Origin: JAQGMJ01 sp036498945
GTDB lineage: Bacteria > Pseudomonadota > Gammaproteobacteria > Burkholderiales > JAEUOS01
DNA: 64,000 bases
Direction: 5' to 3'
Assembly: GCA_036498945.1 (NCBI GenBank)
Contig: DASYEQ010000012.1
Location: 11,912-75,911 of the forward strand
In this document: positions 1 to 7,835 of the stretch, one piece after another
Numbering within the stretch: position 1 is the first letter of the stretch
How the letters are laid out: each line of letters begins with the position of its first letter
Program-made: the position numbers and the translations under genes
Notes under the pieces: generated by a model
What the model was told of the DNA's origin: nothing
The model's input: only the letters and a program-made list of their open reading frames with translations
Databases searched by the model: none

Positions 1-101
1 GGTTGTTGGCATTGAATACCGCTGGATCCGCGCGAGACTTCCAAGCCCACGTTCAAGCTCACCTTCGCGGACGCGCGATTATGCGCACAATCCCGCTCAG
101 C

Positions 102-129
102 TTGTACACGGCGTTTACGCTAATATATT
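102..129 (+). promoter_or_regulatory. possible sigma70-type promoter before the first gene
   Basis: TTGTAC (102-107) and TATATT (124-129) are 16 bases apart, in the only AT-rich patch before the first gene. The start codon follows 28 bases after the -10. It would serve the SRPBCC gene and probably gdx. Bases 1-100 hold nothing else I can assign. Confidence 0.35.
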
Positions 130-156
130 TTTATACAGATCAAACAGGACCTGGAC

Positions 157-558
157 ATGAAACACTTCACGCAAATGCGCCATCTTTCGGTGTTCATCGC
201 GCGTGCGCCGCGCGAGGTCTACGCCTTCGCCGGCGATCCGCAGAACATGCCGCAGTGGGCGGCGGGCCTGGGCACCGGCATCCGCCGCGCCGGCGAACAT
301 TGGGAGGTGCAGACACCGCAGGGCGCGCTCACCATGCGCTTCGCCCCACGCAACGATTTCGGCGTACTCGACCACACCGTGGTGTTGCCCACCGGCGCCG
401 AGGTGCACATGCCGGCGCGCGTGATCGCCAACGGCGAGGGCAGCGAGGTACTGTTCACGCTCTACCGTCAGCCGGAAATGGATGATGCCGCCTTCGACCG
501 CGACACCGGCATGGTCAAGCAGGACCTGGCCACCCTCAAATCCCTGCTCGAGAAATAG
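157..558 (+). CDS. SRPBCC (START/Bet v1-like) family protein
   Basis: A 133-residue soluble protein with the length and pattern of the SRPBCC helix-grip fold: an N-terminal strand, then EVYAFAGDPQNMPQWAAG, typical of the polyketide-cyclase/START entry helix, then alternating strands and a long C-terminal helix. Family members bind a hydrophobic ligand in a cavity, and the ligand cannot be read from sequence. No signal peptide or membrane segment. It lies 8 bases before gdx on the same strand, so the two are probably co-transcribed. The start follows CAGGACCTGGAC. The fold call is fairly secure and the function is unknown. Confidence 0.7.
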   Translation: MKHFTQMRHLSVFIARAPREVYAFAGDPQNMPQWAAGLGTGIRRAGEHWEVQTPQGALTMRFAPRNDFGVLDHTVVLPTGAEVHMPARVIANGEGSEVLFTLYRQPEMDDAAFDRDTGMVKQDLATLKSLLEK

Positions 559-566
559 GAACAGAC

Positions 567-887
567 ATGGCATGGATGCTCCTGTTGCTCGCCGGCCTGT
601 TCGAAATGGGCTGGGCCATCGGCCTCAAATACACCGAGGGCTTCACGCGCCTCTGGCCGACTGCGGGTACGCTGGCCGCGATGCTGATCAGCGTGCTGCT
701 GTTGGGCCTGGCGGTGAAAACCCTGCCGATGGGCACGGCCTACGCAGTGTGGACCGGCATCGGCGCGGCCGGCACGGTGATCCTGGGGATTGCGCTATTG
801 GGCGAACCGGCGACAGTCGCGCGCCTGGCCTGCGTCGGGCTGATCATCGCCGGGGTGATCGGATTGAAAATTGTCACGCCGGGATGA
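567..887 (+). CDS. gdx: guanidinium exporter Gdx (SugE), SMR family
   Basis: 106 residues with four membrane helices (about 3-20, 32-50, 58-78, 84-103), the size of a small multidrug resistance protein. It carries the residues known to mark the Gdx subtype rather than EmrE: G10, E13, W16, M39, A60, W62 and K101 are all at the expected positions. E13 is the proton/substrate carboxylate. Gdx proteins work as antiparallel dimers that exchange guanidinium for protons at the inner membrane. Many gdx genes follow a guanidine riboswitch, but I see no recognisable one here. The gene sits 8 bases after the SRPBCC gene and likely shares its transcript. Confidence 0.9.
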   Translation: MAWMLLLLAGLFEMGWAIGLKYTEGFTRLWPTAGTLAAMLISVLLLGLAVKTLPMGTAYAVWTGIGAAGTVILGIALLGEPATVARLACVGLIIAGVIGLKIVTPG

Positions 888-940
888 GAACCCGCGGCGG
901 GCCTTTCGGTCACACGCTGAATCCTTTTCGAGGAGTTGCC

Positions 941-1378
941 ATGCAAATCAAGGAAGTCTGCCCCTACCTGCGCTGCAGGCCCGCGGTCGCGGCGATCGAG
1001 TTCTACAAACAGGTGTTCGATGCCGAGGAGATTTTCCGCCTCAACGAAAAATCCACCGGGCGCATCGGCCATGCGGAACTGCGAATCGGCGACACCGTGC
1101 TCAAGCTCTCCGACGAATATCCCGAGATCGGCGCCTTGAGCCCGCTTTCCGGCGGCAGCCGTTCCACTACCTACCTGCTGGTGGACAACGTCGACACGCT
1201 GGCCGGGCGCATGGTCGCCGCCGGCGCCACCATGATCCGCCCGCCGTCGGACCAGTTTTACGGCCACCGCGCCTGCAAGCTGCAAGACCCTTACGGCCAC
1301 GAATGGATGCTGAGCCACGAGATCGAGGACGTCAGCTATGCCGAGATGCAGCGGCGCTACGACGCCATGTTCGAATAG
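941..1378 (+). CDS. VOC-family (PhnB/glyoxalase-like) protein
   Basis: A 145-residue protein of the vicinal oxygen chelate superfamily, closest to the PhnB/YdcJ-like group. It starts with PYLRCRPAVAAIEFYKQVF, has the paired beta-alpha-beta-beta-beta halves, and ends with DPYGHEWMLSHEIEDVS, the usual C-terminal signature of the group. Histidines in IGHAEL and GHEWML plus a C-terminal Glu could form a metal site. The substrate is unknown, and PhnB-like proteins often lack a proven enzyme activity. The start at 941 follows GAGGAG at 7-base spacing. The longer upstream frame has no ribosome-binding site. Confidence 0.75.
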   Translation: MQIKEVCPYLRCRPAVAAIEFYKQVFDAEEIFRLNEKSTGRIGHAELRIGDTVLKLSDEYPEIGALSPLSGGSRSTTYLLVDNVDTLAGRMVAAGATMIRPPSDQFYGHRACKLQDPYGHEWMLSHEIEDVSYAEMQRRYDAMFE

Positions 1379-1429
1379 GCGCGCCTCAAGTGGGCGTATC
1401 ATTCCGGCCTTACCCAAGGGAGACAAAGC

Positions 1430-1930
1430 ATGCACCATACCCTGCAAGATTTCGCCGCCGCCTGCCACGACCTGCTGAAGGCCGAGCCGGGCCCGGCGGG
1501 CCGCGAAAAGGTCTGCGCCCTGGTGCAGGAGGTGCTGCAGGATCGCGAGTTCGTCGAGTCCACCATCACCGCCGACCTGCCGGAACGCAAGGTTCTTTAC
1601 CAGGACCCCGAATTGGGTTTTTGCATCCTCGGCCACGTGTATCACAACGCCAAGACCTCGCCGCCGCATGACCACGGCCCCTCGTGGGCGATCTACGGCC
1701 AGGCCGCCGGTGAAACCCACATGAGCGATTACGAACTGGTGCAAAAACCCGCCGGCGCAGAGCCCGGCAAGGCGCGCGCCACCCGCTCCTATTCCCTCAC
1801 GCCCGGGATCGCGCACCTGTACAACGAAGGCGTGCTGCATTCGCCGCGCCGCGACGGCCCGACGCGCCTGCTGCGCCTCGAAGGCCTGAACATGGAAACC
1901 ATCAAGCGCGACAAGTACGTCGCGGTATAG
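1430..1930 (+). CDS. cupin-fold protein, possible small dioxygenase
   Basis: A 166-residue soluble protein with a single cupin barrel. PPHDHGPSWAIYGQ supplies an H-x-H motif, and a second motif follows with HLYNEGVLHSP, the arrangement of cysteine-dioxygenase-like cupins that bind one metal through three histidines. The N-terminal helical part (residues 1-45) matches no enzyme I can name. The substrate is unknown. The start follows AAGGGAGAC. The gene runs into nhaA with 3 bases between stop and GTG, so translational coupling is likely. Confidence 0.6.
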   Translation: MHHTLQDFAAACHDLLKAEPGPAGREKVCALVQEVLQDREFVESTITADLPERKVLYQDPELGFCILGHVYHNAKTSPPHDHGPSWAIYGQAAGETHMSDYELVQKPAGAEPGKARATRSYSLTPGIAHLYNEGVLHSPRRDGPTRLLRLEGLNMETIKRDKYVAV

Positions 1931-1933
1931 GCG

Positions 1934-3118
1934 GTGTTCGGGCAATTCTTCCGGCTCGAATCGGCCGGCGGCTTCGTGCTGTTCGGCGCGTCGCTGCTGG
2001 CCATCGCTGTCGCCAATTCGCCCTGGGGACCGGCGTTCGCGCATTTGTTGCACGAGATGCACGCGATGCCGGTGGGGCGATTCTCCATTGAGCTGGCGGT
2101 CAACGACGGCCTGATGGTGATCTTTTTCCTGATGGTGGGCCTGGAGATCAAGCGTGAGGTGCTGGCGGGCGAACTCTCGCAACCGGCGAATATCGCGCTG
2201 CCGTCGATCGCCGCCCTGGGCGGCATGGCAGTGCCGGCACTGATCTACGCCGCCTGTAACCACGCCGATGCCGCCGCGCTGCGCGGCTGGGCCATCCCGG
2301 CTGCCACCGACATCGCTTTCTCGCTGGGCGTGCTTACCCTTCTGGGTAGTCGCGTCCCCCTTTCGCTGAAGGTATTCCTCACCACGCTGGCAATCATCGA
2401 CGACCTCGGCGCCATCGGGGTGATCGCCCTGTTCTACACCGAGCAACTGAGCGTGGAAATGCTGCTGGGCACCGCCGCGGCCGCGCTGGTGCTCTACCTG
2501 TTGAACCGCAACGCGGTAATGTCACTGTGGCCCTACCTGCTGGTGGGCCTGGTGCTCTGGCTGACTGTGCTCAAATCCGGCGTGCACGCGACCCTGGCCG
2601 GCGTGATGCTGGCCTTCGCCATTCCCCTGCGACCGTCGACACGCCACCCCGAGCGCGGCCGCCCGGGCGCCCCGCCGCTGCTGCGCCTGGAGCATGGCCT
2701 GCATCCGTGGGTCGCCTTCGGCGTGCTGCCGATCTTCGCTTTCGCCAATGCCGGCGTCTCCTTCGCCGGGATGAGCTTCTCCTCGCTGCTGGCACCCATC
2801 CCGCTGGGGATCGCCGCCGGCCTGTTCATCGGCAAGGCGCTGGGTATCTTCGGCGCCTGCTGGCTGCTGCTGCGCCTGACGCGCGCGCCGCTACCCGAGG
2901 GAGCGGGCTGGGCGTCGCTGTTCGGCATCGCGCTGCTGGGTGGCATCGGGTTTACCATGAGCTTATTCATCGGCAACCTGGCTTTTCCACCGGGCGCGCC
3001 TGAATACGGGACGCAATTGCGCCTGGGCGTCATCGCCGGCTCGATACTCTCGGGAATCTGCGGCTACCTGGTGCTGCGCGCAGTCTTGCCGGTCCCGGCC
3101 CGAACAGAAAAGGTCTGA
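1934..3118 (+). CDS. nhaA: Na+/H+ antiporter NhaA
   Basis: A 394-residue inner-membrane antiporter of the NhaA family, with about 12 membrane helices and the usual length (E. coli NhaA is 388). ATDIAFSLGVLTLLG and IIDDLGAIGVIALFYT contain the helix-IV/V signatures, including the tandem Asp pair that carries Na+ and protons. It exports Na+ in exchange for protons for pH and salt homeostasis. The start is GTG, three bases after the cupin stop. A run of Arg/Pro/Gly near residues 230-250 fits a cytoplasmic loop. Known NhaA genes are often under NhaR, but no such gene is nearby. Confidence 0.93.
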   Translation: MFGQFFRLESAGGFVLFGASLLAIAVANSPWGPAFAHLLHEMHAMPVGRFSIELAVNDGLMVIFFLMVGLEIKREVLAGELSQPANIALPSIAALGGMAVPALIYAACNHADAAALRGWAIPAATDIAFSLGVLTLLGSRVPLSLKVFLTTLAIIDDLGAIGVIALFYTEQLSVEMLLGTAAAALVLYLLNRNAVMSLWPYLLVGLVLWLTVLKSGVHATLAGVMLAFAIPLRPSTRHPERGRPGAPPLLRLEHGLHPWVAFGVLPIFAFANAGVSFAGMSFSSLLAPIPLGIAAGLFIGKALGIFGACWLLLRLTRAPLPEGAGWASLFGIALLGGIGFTMSLFIGNLAFPPGAPEYGTQLRLGVIAGSILSGICGYLVLRAVLPVPARTEKV

Positions 3119-3122
3119 CGTG

Positions 3123-4259
3123 ATGCGTCTGAGCGAACTCGAAACCCCCGCCCTGATCCTCGACCAGGCGAAGATGGGCCGCAACATCGCGCGCATGCGC
3201 GAGCACCTCGCGCGTCTTGGTGTGGCCTTTCGTCCACATGTGAAGACGCCGAAGGCGATCGACGTGGTGCGGCGCACGATCAGCACGCCCGCCGGCCCGA
3301 TCACGGTTTCCACGCTGAAGGAAGCCGAATACTTTTTCAGCCACGACATCAGCGACATCCTTTACGCCGTCGGCATCACGCCGAACAAGCTGGACCACGT
3401 CGCGCGCCTGATGCAGGCCGGCGCGAGGATCAAGATCATCCTCGACAACGAGGAGACCGCGCGCGCCGTCGTCACCCGCGGCCGCGAACTCGGCATCAAA
3501 TACGAAGTGCTGATCGAGATCGATTGCGACGGCCATCGCTCGGGCGTCAAGCCCGATGCACCCGACCTGCTCACCATCGGCCGCGTGCTGCAGGACGGCG
3601 GGGCAGTGCTGGCTGGCGTGATGACCCATGCCGGCAGTTCCTATAACTGCGCGTCCATCGAGGCGATTCGCGCCATGGCCGAGCAGGAACGTGCGCTTGC
3701 CGTGCAATGCGCCGAACGCCTGCGTGGCGCCGGCCTGCCCTGCGCCATCGTCAGCGTCGGCTCCTCGCCCACCGCGACCTACGCGCAGGATTTGCGTGGC
3801 GTCACTGAAGTACGCGCCGGCGTATTCGTGTTTTTCGACCTGGTGATGGCGGGCATCGAAGTGTGCGCACAGGACGACATCGCGCTTTCCGTGCTCACCA
3901 CCGTGATCGGCCACCAGCGCGACCGCGGCTGGATCATCACCGATGCCGGCTGGATGGCAATGTCGCGCGACCGCGGCACCGCCGCCCAGAAAGTGGACCA
4001 GGGCTACGGCGTGGTATGCGACGTCGCCGGCCGCCCGATTCCCGACCTCATCATGAGCCAGGCCAACCAGGAGCACGGGATCCTTGGGCACCGCTCCGGC
4101 GACCCGTCGCGCACGCCCGATCTACGGGTCGGCACCCTGCTGCGCATCCTGCCCAACCACGCCTGCGCCACCGGCGCGCAGCACGACCGCTATCACGTGA
4201 TCGCGCAGAGCGGCAGCGAAGACGTGCAATCCATTTGGCCCCGTTTCTCTGGCTGGTAG
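3123..4259 (+). CDS. PLP-dependent D-serine dehydratase / D-threonine aldolase-like protein
   Basis: A 378-residue fold-type III PLP enzyme. The N-terminal alanine-racemase-like barrel carries FRPHVKTPKAIDV, whose HVKT lysine should hold PLP. The C-terminal beta domain ends with LPNHACAT, the H-x-C metal site of the D-serine-dehydratase/D-threonine-aldolase group. It should act on a beta-hydroxy D-amino acid, giving either glycine plus an aldehyde or an alpha-keto acid. I cannot choose between them. An in-frame GTG at 3120 also exists, but ATG at 3123 is the better start. It follows nhaA by 4 bases and ends at a strong two-way terminator. Confidence 0.8.
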   Translation: MRLSELETPALILDQAKMGRNIARMREHLARLGVAFRPHVKTPKAIDVVRRTISTPAGPITVSTLKEAEYFFSHDISDILYAVGITPNKLDHVARLMQAGARIKIILDNEETARAVVTRGRELGIKYEVLIEIDCDGHRSGVKPDAPDLLTIGRVLQDGGAVLAGVMTHAGSSYNCASIEAIRAMAEQERALAVQCAERLRGAGLPCAIVSVGSSPTATYAQDLRGVTEVRAGVFVFFDLVMAGIEVCAQDDIALSVLTTVIGHQRDRGWIITDAGWMAMSRDRGTAAQKVDQGYGVVCDVAGRPIPDLIMSQANQEHGILGHRSGDPSRTPDLRVGTLLRILPNHACATGAQHDRYHVIAQSGSEDVQSIWPRFSGW

Positions 4260-4286
4260 CCGCCACCACGGAGTTCGTTTGAAAAC

Positions 4287-4315
4287 AAAAACGCCGGGGT
4301 CACCCCGGCGTTTTT
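4287..4315. terminator. bidirectional intrinsic terminator between converging genes
   Basis: AAAAACGCCGGGG and CCCCGGCGTTTTT pair perfectly around a TCA loop, with A and T tracts on both sides, so it can end transcription from the PLP-enzyme gene on + and from nadV on -. On the - strand it forms the last part of the repeated 3' module at 4316-4411. Confidence 0.92.
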
Positions 4316-4411
4316 GTCCGTCGCTTTTTCGTCCCAGAGAATCGTCCGGCTCTGCCGGCGATTTTGCCTATCCAGCCCAGGCAAAAGCAGGTTTCTACTT
4401 TTGCCTGCCCC
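4316..4411 (-). repeat. two-hairpin 3'-UTR module, copy A (after nadV)
   Basis: Read on the - strand straight after the nadV stop. Hairpin 1 (4406-4379) has arms AGGCAAAAGTAG and CTGCTTTTGCCT, with one G-T pair and loop AAAC. Hairpin 2 (4363-4340) has outer AATCG/CGATT and inner CCGGC/GCCGG arms around an AGA loop. An A-rich spacer then leads into the terminator at 4287-4315. The same layout recurs at 38288, 41342, 50243 and 50463, each time directly after a stop codon and in the gene's own orientation. Confidence 0.8.
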
Positions 4412-5857
4412 CTACAGCGGCAGAAAAGACTCCGGCACCGCACGCATGCCAGCATCCGCGCGGGCGCGCACATCGGCAAAGCTGGTGTTGCGCGTGATCA
4501 CGCCGTCCTCGAACACCGTCTCGAGCACCGCTCCCGCGTGCCTGCCATCGAAGCCGGCCTCGACGCGCTCGGTGCGATAGCTGTCACGGTCGCGCACCAG
4601 CTCCAGCCGGCCGCGCTTGGAGCGCTTGCCGGCGTCGGTGACCGGGTCCTTGTAGACGTCGCGCCACTCGCCGTCCACCTCGATTGCCGAGCACTTCATC
4701 GCCCATTGCATGGTGTCGCGGTTGACCTGCTGCAACAAGCCGCCACCCATGCCGAAGGCGAGGTTTTCCGCCGAATAGCCGTTGTGGTACAGGTTGGAAA
4801 GGCACAGGCGCATGCTGTCGAGATTCATGCCGTCGCCCTGGATGATGCGCACGTTATTGATCACCAGGAAGCCTTTCTTGTTCGGCTTGGCGCCGAACTT
4901 GGCGGCGAGAATGTTCGCCACTTTCAGGATGGTCTCGGCGGGGTCGCCCGAATCGGGGCGCACCACCAGCGTGGCGCCACTTTTTTGCACCTGCTCGCGC
5001 AATTCGCCGCCCCAGAGCTTTTCGCAGGCATTGAAGATGTCGTAGCTGTCGGAGACCACCGCGAAAATCGCGCCGGGCTTGCCGAACTGCGTCACCATGT
5101 TGCCGTAGGCCTGCGCTTCGTTCTCGCGGCCCCAGCCGGTAATCGTCGAGTGCTCGGCGGCCGGAATCGAGAAGCCCGCCATCTCGCAGTCGTAATACTG
5201 GTTGGCGGCGAGCACACCGGTGACCGTGTCCGACCCCATGAAGTTGACCAGGTGGGCCATGCCGCCGAGGGCCGCCGACTCCAGGCTGGAGACGCCGCGC
5301 GCGCCGAAGTCGTGCAGCTTGAAGGGCAGCTCGGCCTCCGGGTTTTCACAGGTGGCTTCGAGATAGCGGCGGATGGTTTTCTTGGCGTGCCCCGAGACCG
5401 TGGCCACCGTGGTCGGGTACCACACTGCGCGCAGCAGTTCGGTTTCGAGATAGCTGGTGAGCCAGAAGAATTCGGGGTCGGTGTTTTCCACCGTCGCCAG
5501 CACGTTGGACACCGGGATCACCGCGCCTTCGGGCACCGCGCGGATGCGCAGCGGCAAGCGTCCGCCGTGCTTCTTGACCAGCGCGTACCAGCCGGCGGCG
5601 TTGAACGGTTCGCCGTGCGTCTTGAAAAACGCCGTCGCCTGGTCGACCTGCGCCGCGGTGACGGGCTGGCTCAGGTATTCCGCCAGGTAGGCCTGCAGGC
5701 CGAAGAACAGGCCGTGGGTGAAAAGGCCGCCACGCGCTTCGATGTAGCTGAACACGCGCTGCGTGCCCGGCGGGTATTGCAGCCAGTGCGAGGCCTTGTA
5801 GCTGTCGGTGCGCAGGAGAAGATTGCCGGCTAGCGCGGCGAGTTGGGGTTTAAGCAT
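4412..5857 (-). CDS. nadV: nicotinamide phosphoribosyltransferase (NAMPT/NadV)
   Basis: A 481-residue NAMPT family enzyme, close to the human protein's length of 491. It joins nicotinamide and PRPP to give NMN in the cytoplasm. Signatures include LLRTDSYKASHW near the N-terminus, the central FGARGVSSLESAALGG segment and RPDSGDP, the PRPP-site region. The start at 5857 was chosen because AGAGGAG lies 8 bases upstream. An in-frame ATG further upstream overlaps this Shine-Dalgarno. It follows nadM by 98 bases on the same strand, forming a two-gene nicotinamide-to-NAD route. A 3' module and terminator follow. Confidence 0.93.
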   Translation of the reverse strand: MLKPQLAALAGNLLLRTDSYKASHWLQYPPGTQRVFSYIEARGGLFTHGLFFGLQAYLAEYLSQPVTAAQVDQATAFFKTHGEPFNAAGWYALVKKHGGRLPLRIRAVPEGAVIPVSNVLATVENTDPEFFWLTSYLETELLRAVWYPTTVATVSGHAKKTIRRYLEATCENPEAELPFKLHDFGARGVSSLESAALGGMAHLVNFMGSDTVTGVLAANQYYDCEMAGFSIPAAEHSTITGWGRENEAQAYGNMVTQFGKPGAIFAVVSDSYDIFNACEKLWGGELREQVQKSGATLVVRPDSGDPAETILKVANILAAKFGAKPNKKGFLVINNVRIIQGDGMNLDSMRLCLSNLYHNGYSAENLAFGMGGGLLQQVNRDTMQWAMKCSAIEVDGEWRDVYKDPVTDAGKRSKRGRLELVRDRDSYRTERVEAGFDGRHAGAVLETVFEDGVITRNTSFADVRARADAGMRAVPESFLPL

Positions 5858-5955
5858 GATGAGAGCTCCTCTCATATTGGCGCGGGTCAACCCTGCGCCG
5901 TTGGGCAGATGCGTCGATACAAAAGTCGGCGCGGTGAGAACGGATCATTGCTGGT

Positions 5956-7035
5956 TCATGGATGGGTGGCGAGGGCGCCAAGAAAATGATTGGCGATGAA
6001 AAAGTGGTCTTCGTACATCTGTTCCTGCATGGAGAGGAATTCGCCCACCGGCACCCACTTCGCCTGCGCCGCGTCGTCGTCGCCTTTCACCGGCGGCAGG
6101 CCGGCGAACTGGTTGTGCGCCAGCTCGAAGTAGAAGGCGTGTGTGATGGTGCGGCCGCGCTGCGAGCGGTCCGGCGAGTCGAATACGTGACGGCCCTTGA
6201 CGGAACCGTGCAGCACCGGCGCCGGCACCTTCAGGCGCGTTTCTTCGCGCAACTCGCGGACGGCGGCATCCTCCAGCCATTCCTTCTGGCCGACGAAGCC
6301 GCCCGGCAGCGCCCACAAGCCGCGGCCCGGATGGTCGCGCCGCTGCACCAGCAGGATGTAGCCGACTTCCACCACCACCGCATCCACCGTGACGAAGATT
6401 GGCGGGAATTCACTGCCGGCGTAACGGTACTTCTGCTGATAGTCGACGAGAAAGGCGCGCTCCTGCACCAGGTGCCCGTAATGCGAGGTCTTCTGGAAGG
6501 CGGCAAGGAAATCCGCCGTCGCGTCCGGCAGCGCCGCCGGCGACAACTGGCCGGCGCGGTCCGGGTCGAAATACAGGTCGCGGATATCGGTGGCGTTCAG
6601 GCTCTCGACGTTGTCCACGCCGGCGAATTCCCAGCGCGGAAACATCTTCAGGTAGTAGCTGCTGGCATCTTTCTGATGCCCGACCAGCGCGACATGCGCC
6701 TTGACCGGATCGCGGTCGTCCTTGACGATCAAGTCGTTCACCGCCTCGGCGATGGAGGCGATCCAGATCTGGTCGTTATAAGGCGAATCGGCGACGCCGA
6801 CGATCGACAACCGGCCCTGCTCCGGATTGCGCAGGGTGCCGCGGATCATGCGTTCGCGCTCTTCGCGGGTGAACGGATTCCTGAAGCTGCGCGGCAGGCG
6901 ATCCGAACCGATGACCACGATCACCCGCTCGGCGATACGCAGGCAGTGTTCGATCAGTCGCTGGTGGGCGAAGTGGACGGGCTGGAAGCGCCCGATGAGC
7001 ACGGCATACTCGAACTTGCGAGACATTTGAGACAT
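5956..7035 (-). CDS. nadM: bifunctional NMN adenylyltransferase / Nudix hydrolase
   Basis: A 359-residue fusion. The N-terminal half (about 1-185) is a nucleotidyltransferase with GRFQPVHFAHQRLI, a GxFxPxHxxH active site, joining NMN and ATP into NAD. The C-terminal half carries a complete Nudix box beginning GFVGQKEWLEDAAVRELREE (about residues 250-275), matching Gx5Ex7REuxEE. In the NadM-Nudix family this half hydrolyses ADP-ribose-type compounds. The start at 7035 has GGGGGA upstream, while the ATG nine bases later does not. It heads the nadM-nadV pair. The upstream 260 bases contain several inverted and direct repeats. NrtR often controls such operons in other bacteria, but no nrtR gene is present here. 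Confidence 0.92.
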   Translation of the reverse strand: MSQMSRKFEYAVLIGRFQPVHFAHQRLIEHCLRIAERVIVVIGSDRLPRSFRNPFTREERERMIRGTLRNPEQGRLSIVGVADSPYNDQIWIASIAEAVNDLIVKDDRDPVKAHVALVGHQKDASSYYLKMFPRWEFAGVDNVESLNATDIRDLYFDPDRAGQLSPAALPDATADFLAAFQKTSHYGHLVQERAFLVDYQQKYRYAGSEFPPIFVTVDAVVVEVGYILLVQRRDHPGRGLWALPGGFVGQKEWLEDAAVRELREETRLKVPAPVLHGSVKGRHVFDSPDRSQRGRTITHAFYFELAHNQFAGLPPVKGDDDAAQAKWVPVGEFLSMQEQMYEDHFFIANHFLGALATHP

Positions 7036-7124
7036 TGGGAATCCCCCAAAAAGTCGCCGGATCAACTCTGGCGATAGGTCAAAGTTACCTGCCCTCGCAT
7101 GCCCCTGTCAAACGCGCCGTTGCC

Positions 7125-7148
7125 AAAATGTGACATAGCGCACATTTT
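7125..7148. promoter_or_regulatory. inverted repeat AAAATGTG-N8-CACATTTT
   Basis: A perfect 8-base dyad separated by 8 bases, between the divergent nadM and PXPV-repeat genes and about 90 bases upstream of nadM. The shape suits a dimeric regulator's operator. No cognate regulator gene is adjacent, and a transcribed hairpin is the alternative. Confidence 0.4.
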
Positions 7149-7158
7149 CGATGGCGCC

Positions 7159-7204
7159 TGTAACAACGCCGTTACACCACTGTCAAATGGTTACACATGG
7201 TTAC
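7159..7204. promoter_or_regulatory. cluster of GTTAC boxes
   Basis: TGTAAC-N6-GTTACA (7159-7176) is a perfect dyad, and further GTTAC copies start at 7190 and 7200, the last two inside a direct repeat ATGGTTAC. The 10- and 19-base phasing puts the boxes on one DNA face, as for OmpR-family response regulators. They lie about 100 bases upstream of the PXPV-repeat gene. Confidence 0.4.
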
Positions 7205-7299
7205 TGCAAAGCCGTGCGCCTGCGCGCACACTGTGCGTTATGGAAATACGGGCATCAAATACCAAGCCCGTCGAACCCGAAGCCCAAGGAGACCTCATC

Positions 7300-7596
7300 A
7301 TGAAAACCACCACCAAGATTCTCGCCGCCGCCGGCCTGGCCCTGGCGGCCATGAGCGGCAGCGCAATGGCGCGTCCCTACATCGGCCTGTCGATCGGCGT
7401 GCCTGCGCCGGTTTATGTGGCTCCCGCCCCGGTCTACGCGCCGCCGCCTGTATACGTTGCCCCGGCCCCGGTCTATGCGCCGCCGCCCCCGGTGTATGGC
7501 GGCGTGGTGGTCGGCAGCTACTATGGCCGCCCCTACTATCCGCCGCGCTACTATCACCACGGCTGGTATGGCCCGCACGGCCACTGGCACCGCTAG
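7300..7596 (+). CDS. secreted PXPV-repeat protein
   Basis: A 98-residue protein with an N-terminal signal peptide (about residues 1-24, ending SAMA before RPYIG) and a low-complexity Pro/Val/Tyr/Ala body with about five PAPVYAPP-like units (about 32-66), then a Gly/Tyr/His-rich tail ending HHGWYGPHGHWHR. This matches the PXPV repeat family of small exported proteobacterial proteins, whose function is not established. The His-rich tail could bind metal, which is inference. The start has AAGGAGAC upstream. It is preceded by a GTTAC-box cluster and followed by a terminator, so it is probably a single-gene unit. Confidence 0.75.
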   Translation: MKTTTKILAAAGLALAAMSGSAMARPYIGLSIGVPAPVYVAPAPVYAPPPVYVAPAPVYAPPPPVYGGVVVGSYYGRPYYPPRYYHHGWYGPHGHWHR

Positions 7597-7661
7597 GCGG
7601 CTCAGTTCCCGGCCTGGCCGGGCCTGACGCCGGACGCGAACCGCCGCGCTGAAGTACTGAA

Positions 7662-7697
7662 GGGCTCTGGGACCTTGCTGGTCCCGGGGCCTTTTTT
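7662..7697 (+). terminator. intrinsic terminator after the PXPV-repeat gene
   Basis: GGCTCTGGGACC and GGTCCCGGGGCC pair over 12 bases with two G-T pairs around a TTGCT loop. Six T residues follow. Confidence 0.85.
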
Positions 7698-7835
7698 GTG
7701 TGAGGCCGGGAACATCTCCTTTGCGTGCGCCTCCCGACCGCCCGTTAAGGCTACAATCAGACTTTAAAAGTCAATCCGGCGGCCCAAACCGGAGCAGCGG
7801 CATCCGTCCCGCGCGCCACGCACTCAACTCGAAGA

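Noticed and set aside
1..62. Possible 5' end of a divergent gene on - starting with GTG at 62
   Set aside because: Only about 20 codons are visible, with no spaced ribosome-binding site and no recognisable protein.
1..156. Guanidine riboswitch upstream of gdx
   Set aside because: No mini-ykkC type ACG(A/G) twin hairpins or ykkC core could be found, and gdx sits 8 bases behind another gene.
3..485. Open frame on + overlapping the SRPBCC gene
   Set aside because: It has Arg/His-rich composition, no ribosome-binding site and no family resemblance. The frame at 157-558 is clearly the coding one.
740..2446. Long open frame on - across gdx, the VOC gene, the cupin gene and nhaA
   Set aside because: It is antisense to four clear genes, is rich in Gln/Arg/His/Gly as GC-rich antisense frames are, and has no ribosome-binding site or recognisable domain.
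7410..7500. Short direct DNA repeats that look like a small array
   Set aside because: They encode the PAPVYAPP-type units of the PXPV protein and have no spacers. They are not CRISPR.
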